The notes beneath the pieces were generated by a model. The model made no database searches. It was given only the letters and a program-made list of their open reading frames with translations, and was not told where the DNA came from. The position numbers were made by a program, and so were the translations under genes. A stretch of DNA of 64,000 nucleotides from a virus. The DNA lies in the IMG/VR virus record IMGVR_UViG_3300024231_000003, positions 23,709 to 87,708 of that record; one strand, given 5' to 3'. Shown in pieces: positions 1-8,081 of the stretch (position 1 is its first letter; each line of letters opens with the position of its first letter).

Positions 1-2
1 TA

Positions 3-1556
3 AGTCAAAAAGCAGGTATTGGAATTGGTGCTGGTAGTATACGTGCAATTGGATCTCCTATACGTAATGGTGATACATCACATACAGGCGTTATTCCTTT
101 TTATAAGCATTTTCAGTCAGCAGTAAAATCATGTTCACAAGGCGGTGTTCGTGGTGGTGCAGCTACACTGCATTATCCAATTTGGCATTATGAAGTAGAG
201 GATATGCTTGTACTAAAGAATAACAAAGGTACAGAAGATAATCGAGTACGTCACATGGATTATAGTGTACAATTTAATAAACTAATGTATGAGCGTCTAA
301 TGACAGGTGGAGATATTACATTATTCTCTCCAGCAGATGTTCCTGGTTTATATGATGCATTTTTTAATGATCAAGACGAATTTAAACGTTTATACGAAAC
401 AGCAGAACGTAATACGCATATACGCAAAAAGACTATTAAAGCGGCAGAACTTTTTGGCTTGTTTATGGAAGAACGTAAGAATACAGGCCGTATTTACCTA
501 CAAAATGTAGACCATGCAAATACGCATAGTAGCTTTGATGAATCAGCTGCTGCAATACGCATGAGTAACTTGTGTCAGGAAATTAATTTACCAACTACTC
601 CACTTACAGATTTTACTGATCCAAACGGTGAAATATCACTATGTACACTTGCAGCAATTAATTGGGGTAATATTAAAACTCCAGCAGATTTTGAGAGAGT
701 ATGTACTCTTGCAGTACGTGCATTAGATCAGTTACTAGATTATCAAAATTATCCAGTACTAGCAGCAGAGCTATCAACAATGAAACGCCGTCCATTAGGT
801 ATTGGTATTATCAACTTTGCATATTGGTTAGCTAAGAATGATCATTCTTACCAAGACATTAGTGAAGAAGGACTTGCATTAGTAGACGAATGGGCAGAAG
901 CGTGGAGCTATTACCTTATTAAAGCAAGTGCAGACTTAGCAGCGGAAAAAGGTATTATATCAGGAAAAGACGAAACAAAGTATGGCCAAGGAATCACACC
1001 TAACCAAACATATAAAAAAGACGTAGATGATCTTGTACCTCACGTTGAGCGTATGGATTGGGATAGCCTACGTGAGCAATTAAAAGAAACAGGAACACGC
1101 AATAGTACATTAATGGCACTTATGCCTGCAGAAACATCAGCACAAATTAGTAACAGCACAAACGGTATTGAACCACCACGTGCATATGTAAGTATTAAGC
1201 AATCAAAGCATGGTGTACTAAAGCAAGTTGTTCCAGGTTATCCACGCTTAAAAAACAAATACGATTTACTATGGGATCAACGTAGCCCAGAAGGATATAT
1301 TAAAATTATGGCAGTATTGCAAAAGTATATCGATCAGGGCATTAGTGTAAACACAAGTTATAATCCAGCGTTTTATGAAGATGAAAAGATTCCAATGAGT
1401 ACAATGCTTGGTCACCTATTGACATTTTACAAATATGGCGGCAAGCAATTGTATTACTTTAACACAAATGATGGTCAAGGAGAAATTGACGTAACATCAG
1501 AACCACTTGCACAAGGACTTATCGATGATGAAGCCTGTGATAGTTGCACAATTTAG
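3..1556 (+). CDS. nrdA: Ribonucleotide reductase class Ia large subunit (5' truncated by window edge)
   Basis: This gene encodes the catalytic alpha subunit that reduces ribonucleoside diphosphates to deoxyribonucleotides. The reading frame is open from base 3, so the N-terminal part (ATP cone and first active-site Cys) lies outside the window. About 517 residues remain of a protein usually near 760. Visible family signatures are SCSQGGVRGGAAT, NLCQEI (Cys and Glu of the thiyl-radical site), LCTL (second redox Cys), the radical-transfer Tyr pair in QLYYFNT, and the C-terminal CDSC pair that is re-reduced by glutaredoxin. It sits 9 bp upstream of nrdB, with a glutaredoxin next, a complete aerobic dNTP-supply operon typical of T4-like phages. 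The family call is secure. Confidence 0.97.
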   Translation, partial: SQKAGIGIGAGSIRAIGSPIRNGDTSHTGVIPFYKHFQSAVKSCSQGGVRGGAATLHYPIWHYEVEDMLVLKNNKGTEDNRVRHMDYSVQFNKLMYERLMTGGDITLFSPADVPGLYDAFFNDQDEFKRLYETAERNTHIRKKTIKAAELFGLFMEERKNTGRIYLQNVDHANTHSSFDESAAAIRMSNLCQEINLPTTPLTDFTDPNGEISLCTLAAINWGNIKTPADFERVCTLAVRALDQLLDYQNYPVLAAELSTMKRRPLGIGIINFAYWLAKNDHSYQDISEEGLALVDEWAEAWSYYLIKASADLAAEKGIISGKDETKYGQGITPNQTYKKDVDDLVPHVERMDWDSLREQLKETGTRNSTLMALMPAETSAQISNSTNGIEPPRAYVSIKQSKHGVLKQVVPGYPRLKNKYDLLWDQRSPEGYIKIMAVLQKYIDQGISVNTSYNPAFYEDEKIPMSTMLGHLLTFYKYGGKQLYYFNTNDGQGEIDVTSEPLAQGLIDDEACDSCTI

Positions 1557-1565
1557 GAAAAACAA

Positions 1566-2693
1566 ATGTCAGTACTTAACATAAAGAATGAAAAACACCA
1601 CACAGAAGCAAATGCATTTTTAGATGAAGGTCTAGGAATGCAACGATACGATTTAATGAAATACAAGCAATTTGATAAATTAACAGAAAAGCAATTAGGC
1701 TTCTTTTGGCTACCACAAGAAGTTGATGTAAGTAAAGATTCCAAAGACTTTAAAAATCTAACGGATCATGAACAGCATATCTTTACATCAAATCTAAAGC
1801 GACAAATTTTACTAGACAGTGTGCAAGGACGCTCTCCTAATTTGGCATTGTTGCCAATTGTTAGTCTACCTGAATTAGAAACGTGGATTGAAACTTGGGC
1901 ATTTAGTGAAACAATCCACTCACGTAGTTACACTCATATTATTCGTAATGTATACAATGATCCTAGTAAAGTATTTGATACACTGACGGATAGTAAAGAG
2001 ATTACTGATTGTGCAGATGACATTTCAAAGTATTATGATGATCTTATTGAGTATACAAACTTACATGATCTATTAGGTTACGGTACACATACTATTAATG
2101 GTGAAACTGTAGTAATTGATCGTTTGGAACATAAACGTAAAATCTGGATGTGCATTAATAGTGTTAACGTATTAGAAGGTATACGCTTTTACGTATCATT
2201 TGCATGTAGTTGGGCATTTGCAGAACTTAAAAAGATGGAAGGCAATGCCAAAATCATTAAGTTCATCGCACGTGACGAAAACATTCACTTAGCAAGTACA
2301 CAATACTTGTTAGCAAAAGTATTACCAAAAGAAGATCCAGAGTTTGCACAAATTGCAAAAGAGATGGAACCACAAATTACACAAATGTTTGTAGATGCAG
2401 TTGAGCAAGAAAAACAGTGGGCTGATTACTTGTTTAAAGACGGATCAATGATTGGTCTAAATGCAGAACTATTACATAACTACATTGAATGGATTGCATG
2501 TAAGCGTATGACCGCACTTGGAATGAAATGCCCATACACAACTAGTCAAGCAAATCCACTGCCGTGGACACAGAAGTGGATTAGTGGAGCAGATGTACAA
2601 GTAGCACCGCAAGAAACAGAAATTAGTTCATATGTTCAGGGTGGAGTGAAACAAGACGTTTCAGAAGATACATTTAAAGGATTCAGTTTATGA
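1566..2693 (+). CDS. nrdB: Ribonucleotide reductase class Ia small subunit
   Basis: This is the beta subunit, 375 aa, normal for NrdB, which houses the diiron-tyrosyl radical cofactor and passes the radical to NrdA. Diiron-ligand signatures are visible: ETIHSRSY (Glu and His of the first helix pair) and ARDENIHLA (Glu and His of the second). The gene starts 9 bp after the nrdA stop and its TGA overlaps the next start in an ATGA arrangement, so translation of nrdB and the glutaredoxin is probably coupled. Nothing essential appears to be missing. Confidence 0.97.
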   Translation: MSVLNIKNEKHHTEANAFLDEGLGMQRYDLMKYKQFDKLTEKQLGFFWLPQEVDVSKDSKDFKNLTDHEQHIFTSNLKRQILLDSVQGRSPNLALLPIVSLPELETWIETWAFSETIHSRSYTHIIRNVYNDPSKVFDTLTDSKEITDCADDISKYYDDLIEYTNLHDLLGYGTHTINGETVVIDRLEHKRKIWMCINSVNVLEGIRFYVSFACSWAFAELKKMEGNAKIIKFIARDENIHLASTQYLLAKVLPKEDPEFAQIAKEMEPQITQMFVDAVEQEKQWADYLFKDGSMIGLNAELLHNYIEWIACKRMTALGMKCPYTTSQANPLPWTQKWISGADVQVAPQETEISSYVQGGVKQDVSEDTFKGFSL

Positions 2694-2944
2694 GCATAGA
2701 AATTTATGGAAAACCACAATGTCCATTTTGTGACAGAGCAAAGACATTATGTGAAACTAGACAACTGTCATACAAGTATTATCAGCTTGGCACGGACTTT
2801 ACACGTGAGGAAGTTTTAGAAATGTTCCCAGGAGCAAGAACATTCCCACAAATTAAAGTAAATGGTAAATCAATTGGTGGATACGATGGGTTTCCACAAT
2901 ACTTAGAAGAAACAAATTATAACGGAACAGGAAATACAATATGA
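2690..2944 (+). CDS. Glutaredoxin (CPFC)
   Basis: A small 84-aa thioredoxin-fold protein. The dithiol active site CPFC lies at residues 11-14 and the cis-proline loop reads TFPQIKVNG, followed by GGYD for glutathione binding. In T4-like phages the glutaredoxin next to nrdAB reduces the C-terminal Cys pair of NrdA, and the 4-bp overlap with nrdB supports that job here. Its own 3' end overlaps the next gene by 4 bp. Confidence 0.93.
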   Translation: MSIEIYGKPQCPFCDRAKTLCETRQLSYKYYQLGTDFTREEVLEMFPGARTFPQIKVNGKSIGGYDGFPQYLEETNYNGTGNTI

Positions 2945-3231
2945 TTATAGAAGCACCATATACAGTGAACGACATTGTTAGTCTTAAACTAGCAAGTGGC
3001 GAGGAAATGATTGCCCGCCTAGTAGCTGAAGATGCAACACACGCAACAGTAACAAAGCCACTAATGCTTATTGCTGCAGACAATGGAATGGGCCTAGCAC
3101 CGTTTATGTTTACAGTTAGCCCAGAAGCTAAAATTAAACTAAAAATAAATAGTATTATATGTATAGTTAAATCAGCTAAAGATGCTGTTGATATCTATAC
3201 AAAACAAACATCAGGATTGGCAACAGTATAA
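2941..3231 (+). CDS. Small conserved phage-type protein, possibly Sm/SH3-like barrel
   Basis: This 96-aa protein has an N-terminal half rich in short beta-strand-like segments (ASGEEMIARLVAED, then a glycine turn), which resembles Sm-like or SH3-like small barrels. That resemblance is an inference and no catalytic residue is visible. The gene overlaps the glutaredoxin by 4 bp and touches the PAAR gene by 1 bp, so it is co-translated between nucleotide metabolism and a virion component. Function unknown. Confidence 0.7.
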   Translation: MIIEAPYTVNDIVSLKLASGEEMIARLVAEDATHATVTKPLMLIAADNGMGLAPFMFTVSPEAKIKLKINSIICIVKSAKDAVDIYTKQTSGLATV

Positions 3232-3518
3232 TGGCAGGAGTTCACAGAAACGGCGATAGTAGAGCATGCGGTGCTAGCACAATAGCAAGTAACCCTAACG
3301 TCTTTGTGAACAACAAACTAGCGGCTGTTGACGGAAATCCAAATTCACACGGTGGTGGCAATTTAAATGCTGCAAACCCAAATGTGTTTATTGGAAATAA
3401 ACTTGTGGTAATTAATGGAAACAGTGCGTCACCTGATGCATTGTGTCCTTTGCCAGGAGGGGCTCATTGTGCGCCTAGTGCAACCAGTGCTAGCGGCGAT
3501 GTATTCATAGGCGGATAA
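3231..3518 (+). CDS. PAAR-motif baseplate spike-tip protein
   Basis: A 95-aa protein, glycine- and asparagine-rich, with repeated N-P-N-V-F and I-x-G-x-K-L units and scattered metal-ligand candidates (H5, C13, H40, C68, H74, C76). This pattern is that of PAAR proteins, which form a metal-stabilised conical tip that sharpens the central tail spike of contractile-tailed phages and type VI secretion systems. It ends 1 bp before a probable structural gene, supporting a virion role. Confidence 0.82.
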   Translation: MAGVHRNGDSRACGASTIASNPNVFVNNKLAAVDGNPNSHGGGNLNAANPNVFIGNKLVVINGNSASPDALCPLPGGAHCAPSATSASGDVFIGG

Positions 3519-3519
3519 T

Positions 3520-4815
3520 ATGGCAGATTTTACTAATGGTATAGAAAATGCCCAACACTATTTAAATGCAGTTGATCAAGCAAGTATAGAAGTACCAACA
3601 TCTGTTACTTCTAATTTGTTATCAGGTACAGTATCTTCAAGCACAACAAGCTTTAGTATACGAGAAATTATATGTAGTTTACTTGCTGGAAATGGCATAA
3701 AGCTACCTAATTTACAAATATGTTTAAAAGTTAATATTGGCAGACTATTAAGTATCAGTGGACTTCCACTATCTATAAAAAATGCATTACTTTCTGTAGA
3801 AAAAGCATTAGATGACTTTATTACACATACTGGTATAGACAATGTGCTAGGTAGATTAAACTCTGCCATTGGTGAATTTGCCGCTATTGCTAACATGATT
3901 AATTTTTGTGGAACACCAGTAGTACCACGTGCTATTCCAAATGTACTAAAAGATGTATTTGGAGCATACTTAGGTAAAGGACAAGATTTAATGGATCGAT
4001 TAGGCGTAATGCTTGATAATGATATTGGATTATGTTTGGGAGACGGTGGATTTAATGTAAGCATTTTTCAGTCAGGATTATTAAAAGATATTGGAGATTG
4101 GGTAGATGATTTTGGAAATATGCCAACTGCAACAATTAATAGTATTACTAACAGTTTAAAAAATCTATCTTCTGATATTAATGACTTAATTAAATTTGAA
4201 AATAACTTTAGCGGCACAGATAATGCTGGCGGTAGTACATTTAGTCCTACAGAAGGCAGAGTGCATACTGGTATTGGTACAGCACTTCCTGAAAACATGA
4301 CACTTGCTGAAAGTCAAAAATATGCAAGTTTATTAAAAGCATTGTATTCAGCTACAAGTGCTTATCCTGTTGATGATGCTGGTAATAATATTATGCATTA
4401 CTTACTAGAACCAGAACTTATATCTAAACTGGAATTAGATAGCAATCCCACATATACACTGGAAGAAAACGAACCAGTTTATGATCATTGTGGAGTTATT
4501 ACTGGTTATACAAAATCCACAATACAGGCTCCTGCACCAACAAGCACAGGCGGACCAACAGCATCAGCAACACAGCCAGGTGTAGTTGGTCTTGCAGAAA
4601 GCGGAATAGTTCTTAATAACTCTCCTGCATCAACCGTAAATCTAGGAACGACGAACCCCAATGTTCAGTCAAGTGTACCAGATACTCCTATTGGTAAAAA
4701 TGGCGATAAAAAAGGTGATATGGCAGTTAATAGTACACATACATTTATTGCAATTGCTAATTATGATGGTACAACAGCAATATGGTCAAAATCAGCAAAT
4801 AATACTAGTTGGTAA
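3520..4815 (+). CDS. Probable virion (tail/baseplate-associated) structural protein
   Basis: A 431-aa protein with no enzyme motif. The first 280 residues are rich in Ser, Asn, Ile and Leu and look helical and repetitive. Residues about 325-395 are low in complexity (Ala, Pro, Thr, Ser), like a linker. The C-terminal 45 residues (G-x-x-x-D-x-K-G-D-M-A, then YDGTTAIW) resemble a short beta module found at the ends of many phage tail fibre and neck proteins. It follows the PAAR gene directly. Calling it structural is an inference from context and composition. Confidence 0.6.
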   Translation: MADFTNGIENAQHYLNAVDQASIEVPTSVTSNLLSGTVSSSTTSFSIREIICSLLAGNGIKLPNLQICLKVNIGRLLSISGLPLSIKNALLSVEKALDDFITHTGIDNVLGRLNSAIGEFAAIANMINFCGTPVVPRAIPNVLKDVFGAYLGKGQDLMDRLGVMLDNDIGLCLGDGGFNVSIFQSGLLKDIGDWVDDFGNMPTATINSITNSLKNLSSDINDLIKFENNFSGTDNAGGSTFSPTEGRVHTGIGTALPENMTLAESQKYASLLKALYSATSAYPVDDAGNNIMHYLLEPELISKLELDSNPTYTLEENEPVYDHCGVITGYTKSTIQAPAPTSTGGPTASATQPGVVGLAESGIVLNNSPASTVNLGTTNPNVQSSVPDTPIGKNGDKKGDMAVNSTHTFIAIANYDGTTAIWSKSANNTSW

Positions 4816-4833
4816 AATAATTAAAATTAATGC

Positions 4834-4862
4834 TTGACAAGCTGATATCTTAATGCTATAGT
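4834..4862 (+). promoter_or_regulatory. Sigma70-type promoter of the glycine-zipper gene
   Basis: TTGACA, a 17-bp spacer, then TATAGT preceded by TGC (extended -10). It lies 29 bp upstream of the ATG at 4891. It matches the bacterial housekeeping consensus and so should be read by host polymerase. Confidence 0.75.
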
Positions 4863-4890
4863 GTAGCTATAGTAACAAAAAGGTAAAAAC

Positions 4891-5415
4891 ATGAAAAATT
4901 CAATCCTACTAGCAACAGTTGCAACACTTCTGTCAACAGCAGTAAGTGCATCAGAAATTGTACGAACAGGCATTGTACTTAGAAGTGAACCAATTTACAC
5001 TACAAGAACAGAATCAACTCCATCTACATCATGCAAAACAATTGATGTACCAATTTACGGAAGATCTAACACAACCTCAAATGCAGGCGAAGGTGCTTTC
5101 CTTGGTATGCTATTAGGTGGTATTGGTGGCAAAGTAATTGGTGGTAACGACAAAGGCGCCGCAGCAGGTGCTATACTGGGCGGTATTATTGGTGCTGATA
5201 AAGCACAGAAAAATACAACACGCCAGATTGTTGGATATAACCAAGAACAAAGATGTACAACAGTTTATACTAACAAAAAATTACGTACTCTTGATGGATA
5301 TTTTACAGTAGTAGAAGTAAGAGAACTTGATTACTTTCGTTATGATTTTGTAAGCAATACACAGTATGCACAAGGTCAAGAACTTAAAACACGTATCAAA
5401 CTTGAAGTAAAATAA
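4891..5415 (+). CDS. Exported glycine-zipper (2TM) protein
   Basis: This 174-aa protein starts with a Sec-type signal peptide (Lys, hydrophobic core, cleavage near VSASE). Its middle (residues about 70-110) contains glycine-zipper segments (GAFLGMLLGGIGGKVIGG and GAAAGAILGGIIGADKA) typical of the Rick_17kDa/SlyB-like 2TM family, which insert in the envelope. It has its own near-consensus promoter. No lipobox Cys is evident. A role in altering the host envelope is plausible but not shown by the sequence. Confidence 0.75.
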   Translation: MKNSILLATVATLLSTAVSASEIVRTGIVLRSEPIYTTRTESTPSTSCKTIDVPIYGRSNTTSNAGEGAFLGMLLGGIGGKVIGGNDKGAAAGAILGGIIGADKAQKNTTRQIVGYNQEQRCTTVYTNKKLRTLDGYFTVVEVRELDYFRYDFVSNTQYAQGQELKTRIKLEVK

Positions 5416-5418
5416 AAA

Positions 5419-5426
5419 GATAAATA
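5419..5426 (+). promoter_or_regulatory. Putative T4-like late promoter (GATAAATA)
   Basis: The octamer GATAAATA matches the T4-like late -10 consensus (TATAAATA) at 7 of 8 positions. It lies just after the 5415 stop and before tRNA cluster 1. The 13-mer GATAAATAAAACT recurs at 14093. Confidence 0.5.
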
Positions 5427-5435
5427 AAACTGTAG

Positions 5436-5492
5436 ATAATTAATATACTAAAAAGTGTTGACACTAACTCTTACATGTAGTATATTAATTAT
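5436..5492 (+). promoter_or_regulatory. tRNA cluster 1 promoter inside a 14-bp inverted repeat
   Basis: TTGACA at 5458-5463, a 17-bp spacer and TATATT at 5481-5486 form a promoter. It sits between two perfect 14-nt inverted arms (5436-5449 and 5479-5492), and the -10 hexamer is part of the right arm. The -35 lies in AGTGT-TG-ACACT, a short inverted repeat repeated exactly at the second tRNA promoter (12591-12602). A DNA-binding regulator could occupy the palindrome; this is inference. Confidence 0.65.
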
Positions 5493-5502
5493 ACAAATAC
5501 CA

Positions 5503-5520
5503 AAAACTGTTAACAGTTTT
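5503..5520 (+). other. Hairpin abutting the first tRNA
   Basis: AAAACTG and CAGTTTT form a 7-bp stem with a TTAA loop, ending at the base before tRNA-Thr. It may act in 5' processing of the tRNA precursor. Because it ends in only four T it could also be a weak terminator. Confidence 0.4.
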
Positions 5521-5596
5521 GCTCCTATAGCTCAGTTGGTAGAGCAACTGATTTGTAATCAGTAGGTCCGCGGTTCAAGTCCGTGTGGGAGCACCA
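5521..5596 (+). tRNA. tRNA-Thr (TGT)
   Basis: The cloverleaf is complete: acceptor GCTCCTA/TGGGAGC with one G-U, anticodon stem ACTGA/TCAGT with loop TTTGTAA, T-arm GGTTCAAGTCC, and CCA encoded at 5594-5596. The anticodon TGT reads Thr ACA. Confidence 0.95.
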
Positions 5597-5602
5597 GTTA
5601 AT

Positions 5603-5686
5603 GCGGATGTGGTGGAATGGTAGACACGCAGGTTTTAGGTACCTGTGCTTCACGGCGTGAGAGTTCGAGTCTCTCCATCCGCACCA
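5603..5686 (+). tRNA. tRNA-Leu (TAG)
   Basis: A class II tRNA with acceptor GCGGATG/CATCCGC, anticodon stem CAGGT/ACCTG with loop TTTAGGT (anticodon TAG, Leu CUA), a long variable arm, T-arm GAGTTCGAGTCTC and encoded CCA. Confidence 0.93.
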
Positions 5687-5738
5687 AGATGGTTAGCAAC
5701 CAGAAATAGCTCGGGTTGGCCATGGTAAGTCAACACTA

Positions 5739-5766
5739 TTATAGGTATTTGTATAAATACTTATAA
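5739..5766 (+). other. 12-bp hairpin overlapping a TATAAATA octamer
   Basis: Arms 5739-5750 and 5755-5766 pair over 12 bp (one G-U) around a GTAT loop. The late-promoter-like TATAAATA (5752-5759) spans the loop and 3' arm. It sits in the 91-bp gap between tRNA-Leu and tRNA-Ala and could be a processing signal, a promoter or both. Confidence 0.4.
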
Positions 5767-5777
5767 CAACAGTTAAT

Positions 5778-5853
5778 GGGGCATTAGCTCAGCTGGGAGA
5801 GCACCTGCTTTGCAAGCAGGGGGTCAACGGTTCGATCCCGTTATGCTCCACCA
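5778..5853 (+). tRNA. tRNA-Ala (TGC)
   Basis: Acceptor GGGGCAT/ATGCTCC, anticodon stem CCTGC/GCAGG with loop TTTGCAA (anticodon TGC), T-arm GGTTCGATCCC and encoded CCA. All arms are normal. Confidence 0.95.
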
Positions 5854-5884
5854 TTAATAATCGCCTTTTGGTAAAGGTAGTCTT

Positions 5885-5918
5885 GGGAGCAGACTTTAAA
5901 CGCTCTCATTTTTTTTAT
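5885..5918 (+). terminator. Possible rho-independent terminator within tRNA cluster 1
   Basis: GGGAGC (5885-5890) pairs with GCTCTC (5902-5907, one G-U) over a long loop and is followed by a run of eight T (5909-5916). The long loop makes it imperfect; it may partly separate tRNA-Ala from the downstream tRNAs. Confidence 0.4.
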
Positions 5919-5994
5919 TCCTTGTTAGCTCAGCTGGTAGAGCAACTGACTGTTAATCAGTAGGTCGTTGGTTCGAGCCCAACACAAGGAGCCA
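5919..5994 (+). tRNA. tRNA-Asn (GTT)
   Basis: Acceptor TCCTTGT/ACAAGGA, anticodon stem ACTGA/TCAGT with loop CTGTTAA (anticodon GTT), T-arm GGTTCGAGCCC, encoded CCA. Confidence 0.95.
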
Positions 5995-5999
5995 ATACA

Positions 6000-6087
6000 G
6001 GAGAGGTGGCAGAGTGGTCGAATGCGGCGGTCTTGAAAACCGTTGAACTGCGAGGTTCCCAGGGTTCGAATCCCTGTCTCTCCGCCA
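6000..6087 (+). tRNA. tRNA-Ser (TGA)
   Basis: A class II tRNA with long variable arm. Acceptor GGAGAGG pairs with the 3' strand ending CTCTCC, anticodon stem GCGGT/ACCGT with loop CTTGAAA (anticodon TGA, Ser UCA), T-arm GGTTCGAATCC, encoded CCA. Confidence 0.94.
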
Positions 6088-6089
6088 TA

Positions 6090-6165
6090 GGGTGATTAGC
6101 TCAGTTGGTAGAGCGTCTCGTTTACACCGAGAATGTCAGGAGTTCGAGTCTCTTATCACCCACCA
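6090..6165 (+). tRNA. tRNA-Val (TAC)
   Basis: Acceptor GGGTGAT/ATCACCC, anticodon stem TCTCG/CGAGA with loop TTTACAC (anticodon TAC), T-arm AGTTCGAGTCT, encoded CCA. Confidence 0.94.
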
Positions 6166-6168
6166 TAT

Positions 6169-6245
6169 AGAGACATAGCTCAGTTGGTTAGAGCATTCGC
6201 CTGATAAGCGAAAGGTCGGTGGTTCGAGTCCACTTGTCTCTACCA
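6169..6245 (+). tRNA. tRNA-Ile (GAT)
   Basis: Acceptor AGAGACA/TGTCTCT, anticodon stem TTCGC/GCGAA with loop CTGATAA (anticodon GAT), T-arm GGTTCGAGTCC, encoded CCA. Confidence 0.95.
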
Positions 6246-6255
6246 ATTTAGATAT

Positions 6256-6330
6256 GCGGGTGTAGCTCAGTGGTAGAGCCTTTCGTTGCCAACGAAACTG
6301 TCGACAGTTCGAATCTGTTCACCCGCTCCA
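6256..6330 (+). tRNA. tRNA-Gly (GCC)
   Basis: Acceptor GCGGGTG/CACCCGC, anticodon stem TTTCG/CGAAA with loop TTGCCAA (anticodon GCC), T-arm AGTTCGAATCT, encoded CCA. Confidence 0.94.
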
Positions 6331-6336
6331 TAAATA
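6329..6336 (+). promoter_or_regulatory. Putative T4-like late promoter (CATAAATA)
   Basis: CATAAATA between tRNA-Gly and tRNA-Asp matches the late consensus at 7 of 8 positions and overlaps the CCA of tRNA-Gly. It could add transcription of tRNA-Asp and the downstream nuclease gene. Confidence 0.35.
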
Positions 6337-6346
6337 TAAAGTATAC

Positions 6347-6423
6347 GCGGTTGTAGCTCAGTTGGTTAGAGTGCCGGCCTGTCACGCCGGAGGTCGCGGG
6401 TTCGAGTCCCGTCAACCGCGCCA
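6347..6423 (+). tRNA. tRNA-Asp (GTC)
   Basis: Acceptor GCGGTTG/CAACCGC, anticodon stem CCGGC/GCCGG with loop CTGTCAC (anticodon GTC), T-arm GGTTCGAGTCC, encoded CCA. Last member of cluster 1. Confidence 0.95.
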
Positions 6424-6444
6424 TTAAATTAGGAGTAAGATGAA

Positions 6445-6882
6445 ATGAAATATATAACCACATTAATAATTGCATGCTTAATTGCAACAAGTACATTTGC
6501 TAAAGAGCCAGTAATGGTTGAATACGATTTTCCTATTACTAGAGTTATTGATGGAGACACAGTGGCATTTGAAGCAAACTTTTTGCCAGACCCATTCAAG
6601 AAAGAATTAAGTATTCGTGTGTATGGTGTTGACACTCCTGAAAAAAGCTGGAGAGCAGAATGTGATAAAGAAGCACAATGGGGTGCAGAAGCTAGTGCAT
6701 TTACAAAAAACATGATTAACGAATCACGTAACATTAAAATTGCTATTTACAAATGGGACAAATACGGTGGACGTGTGTTAGGTGATATTATACTTGATGG
6801 ATTTAGTTTACGTCAACTATTAATTGAAAATGGCTATGCACGTGAATATTACGGAGACAAGAAAGAATCATGGTGTGACTAA
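6445..6882 (+). CDS. Secreted staphylococcal-nuclease-like (SNase) endonuclease
   Basis: A 145-aa protein with a Sec signal peptide (cleavage near TFAKE) followed by one SNase-type OB-fold domain. The calcium and catalytic signatures are present: VIDGDT, RVYGVDTPE (Arg and Glu of the active site) and GGRVLGDI (second Arg). Such nucleases cut DNA and RNA in the periplasm or outside the cell. In a phage it could degrade host or competitor DNA or salvage nucleotides. It follows tRNA-Asp by 21 bp and has a good GGAG site 9 bp before the ATG. Confidence 0.9.
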   Translation: MKYITTLIIACLIATSTFAKEPVMVEYDFPITRVIDGDTVAFEANFLPDPFKKELSIRVYGVDTPEKSWRAECDKEAQWGAEASAFTKNMINESRNIKIAIYKWDKYGGRVLGDIILDGFSLRQLLIENGYAREYYGDKKESWCD

Positions 6883-8077
6883 TCCCAAAGATGAAAAAGG
6901 ATTTTGTGTAATACCATTTACACAATCGTTCATACAAGATAATCGATCCAGGCTATGTTGTGAAAGTAAACAAACAGACGTATTTTATTTAACAGAAGAT
7001 GTAAATTTTTCTGATATATGGAATAATGATTTTCATCAGAGCATTAGAAAACAAATGTTATCAGGTTCTGGCGTATTGCCAACATGTTGTGAAATTTGCA
7101 CAATGGATGAAGAATCTGGCGAAGAAAGTATGCGCCAATTTCAAAACAAGTATCAAAACGCAAGCATTGCTGATTTTAATAGTGTAATAGCTCCCCCTCC
7201 GATTAGTTACGATATTAGAGCAAATAATAAATGCAATCTTGAATGTGTAATGTGTGATGGACGTCTTAGTACAGCTATCCATAAAAGACTTAACGACTAT
7301 GGTTTAACTGATGATGATGATTTTCCTGTTACATTTGGTGAAGAGTGGAAACAACAAGCATATATTATTGACCATGTTAAAGAAAATAGTAGCAATATTA
7401 CTAGTATGAGATTTGCTGGAGGTGAGCCTTTTTTAATGCCAGAAGTATTAGACATGCTTGAATATTTTGCCAACACTGGAGATAGCAAAAATATTGATTT
7501 ACAAATTCTTACTAATGGTACTACAGTGAGAACTAAATGGTTTTCCAATATACTTACCAAATACAAAAAAGTAAGATTAAAAATTAGTATAGACGGCATT
7601 GGTGAAACTGGAGAGTATGTAAGATACCCTTCTAAGTGGAGCGTAGTTGATAAAAATATACAACGTCTACTAAAAATATCAAAAGAAAACGACAATATAA
7701 ATGTTGATCTAGTGCCAGTAATTCATTTGCTTAATGCATTAGAAATGGATAAAGTTATAGAGTATGCAGCAATCAATGAAGTTGATATGGCATTAACACC
7801 AGTATATACAGCAAGCAGTAATTATCATATAACAGCTGATTTACTTACTAATGATCTTAGAAAGATAGCACATGATAAAATGATGAATATGCTAGACAAA
7901 TATCCAGATATGTCATTTAGTGTAGGTAAAGGATTTATAACAAATTTGTTAAACATGAAGCAACGAACAGACCCTCGACCAATACAGCAACTTAATCAAG
8001 TTGTAAAATATTGGGATAGTCATAGAGAAGTTAAGTTCCTTGATCGATACCCATATTTGGATTATCTAATTAAATAG
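6875..8077 (+). CDS. Radical SAM protein with N-terminal Cys-rich extension
   Basis: About 400 aa. The N-terminus carries the FCVIP...CCES element and a CCEIC motif (residues about 11-75), which probably bind an auxiliary cluster as in SPASM/twitch proteins. The radical SAM motif CNLECVMC has Cys at 120, 124 and 127 and is followed by the FAGGEP SAM-binding strand and the TNGTT and SIDG motifs. The GTG at 6875 was chosen because paralogues in this window begin a few residues before F-C-x-x-P; TTG 6824 or ATG 6830 would extend further into the nuclease gene. Substrate unknown. Confidence 0.85.
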   Translation: MTNPKDEKGFCVIPFTQSFIQDNRSRLCCESKQTDVFYLTEDVNFSDIWNNDFHQSIRKQMLSGSGVLPTCCEICTMDEESGEESMRQFQNKYQNASIADFNSVIAPPPISYDIRANNKCNLECVMCDGRLSTAIHKRLNDYGLTDDDDFPVTFGEEWKQQAYIIDHVKENSSNITSMRFAGGEPFLMPEVLDMLEYFANTGDSKNIDLQILTNGTTVRTKWFSNILTKYKKVRLKISIDGIGETGEYVRYPSKWSVVDKNIQRLLKISKENDNINVDLVPVIHLLNALEMDKVIEYAAINEVDMALTPVYTASSNYHITADLLTNDLRKIAHDKMMNMLDKYPDMSFSVGKGFITNLLNMKQRTDPRPIQQLNQVVKYWDSHREVKFLDRYPYLDYLIK

Positions 8078-8081
8078 TAAT

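Noticed and set aside
3576-4064. 162-codon minus-strand open frame
   Set aside because: Lies wholly inside the structural gene and has low-complexity composition.
5687-5777. A further tRNA in the Leu-Ala gap
   Set aside because: No T-arm or CCA; the gap holds a 12-bp hairpin instead.
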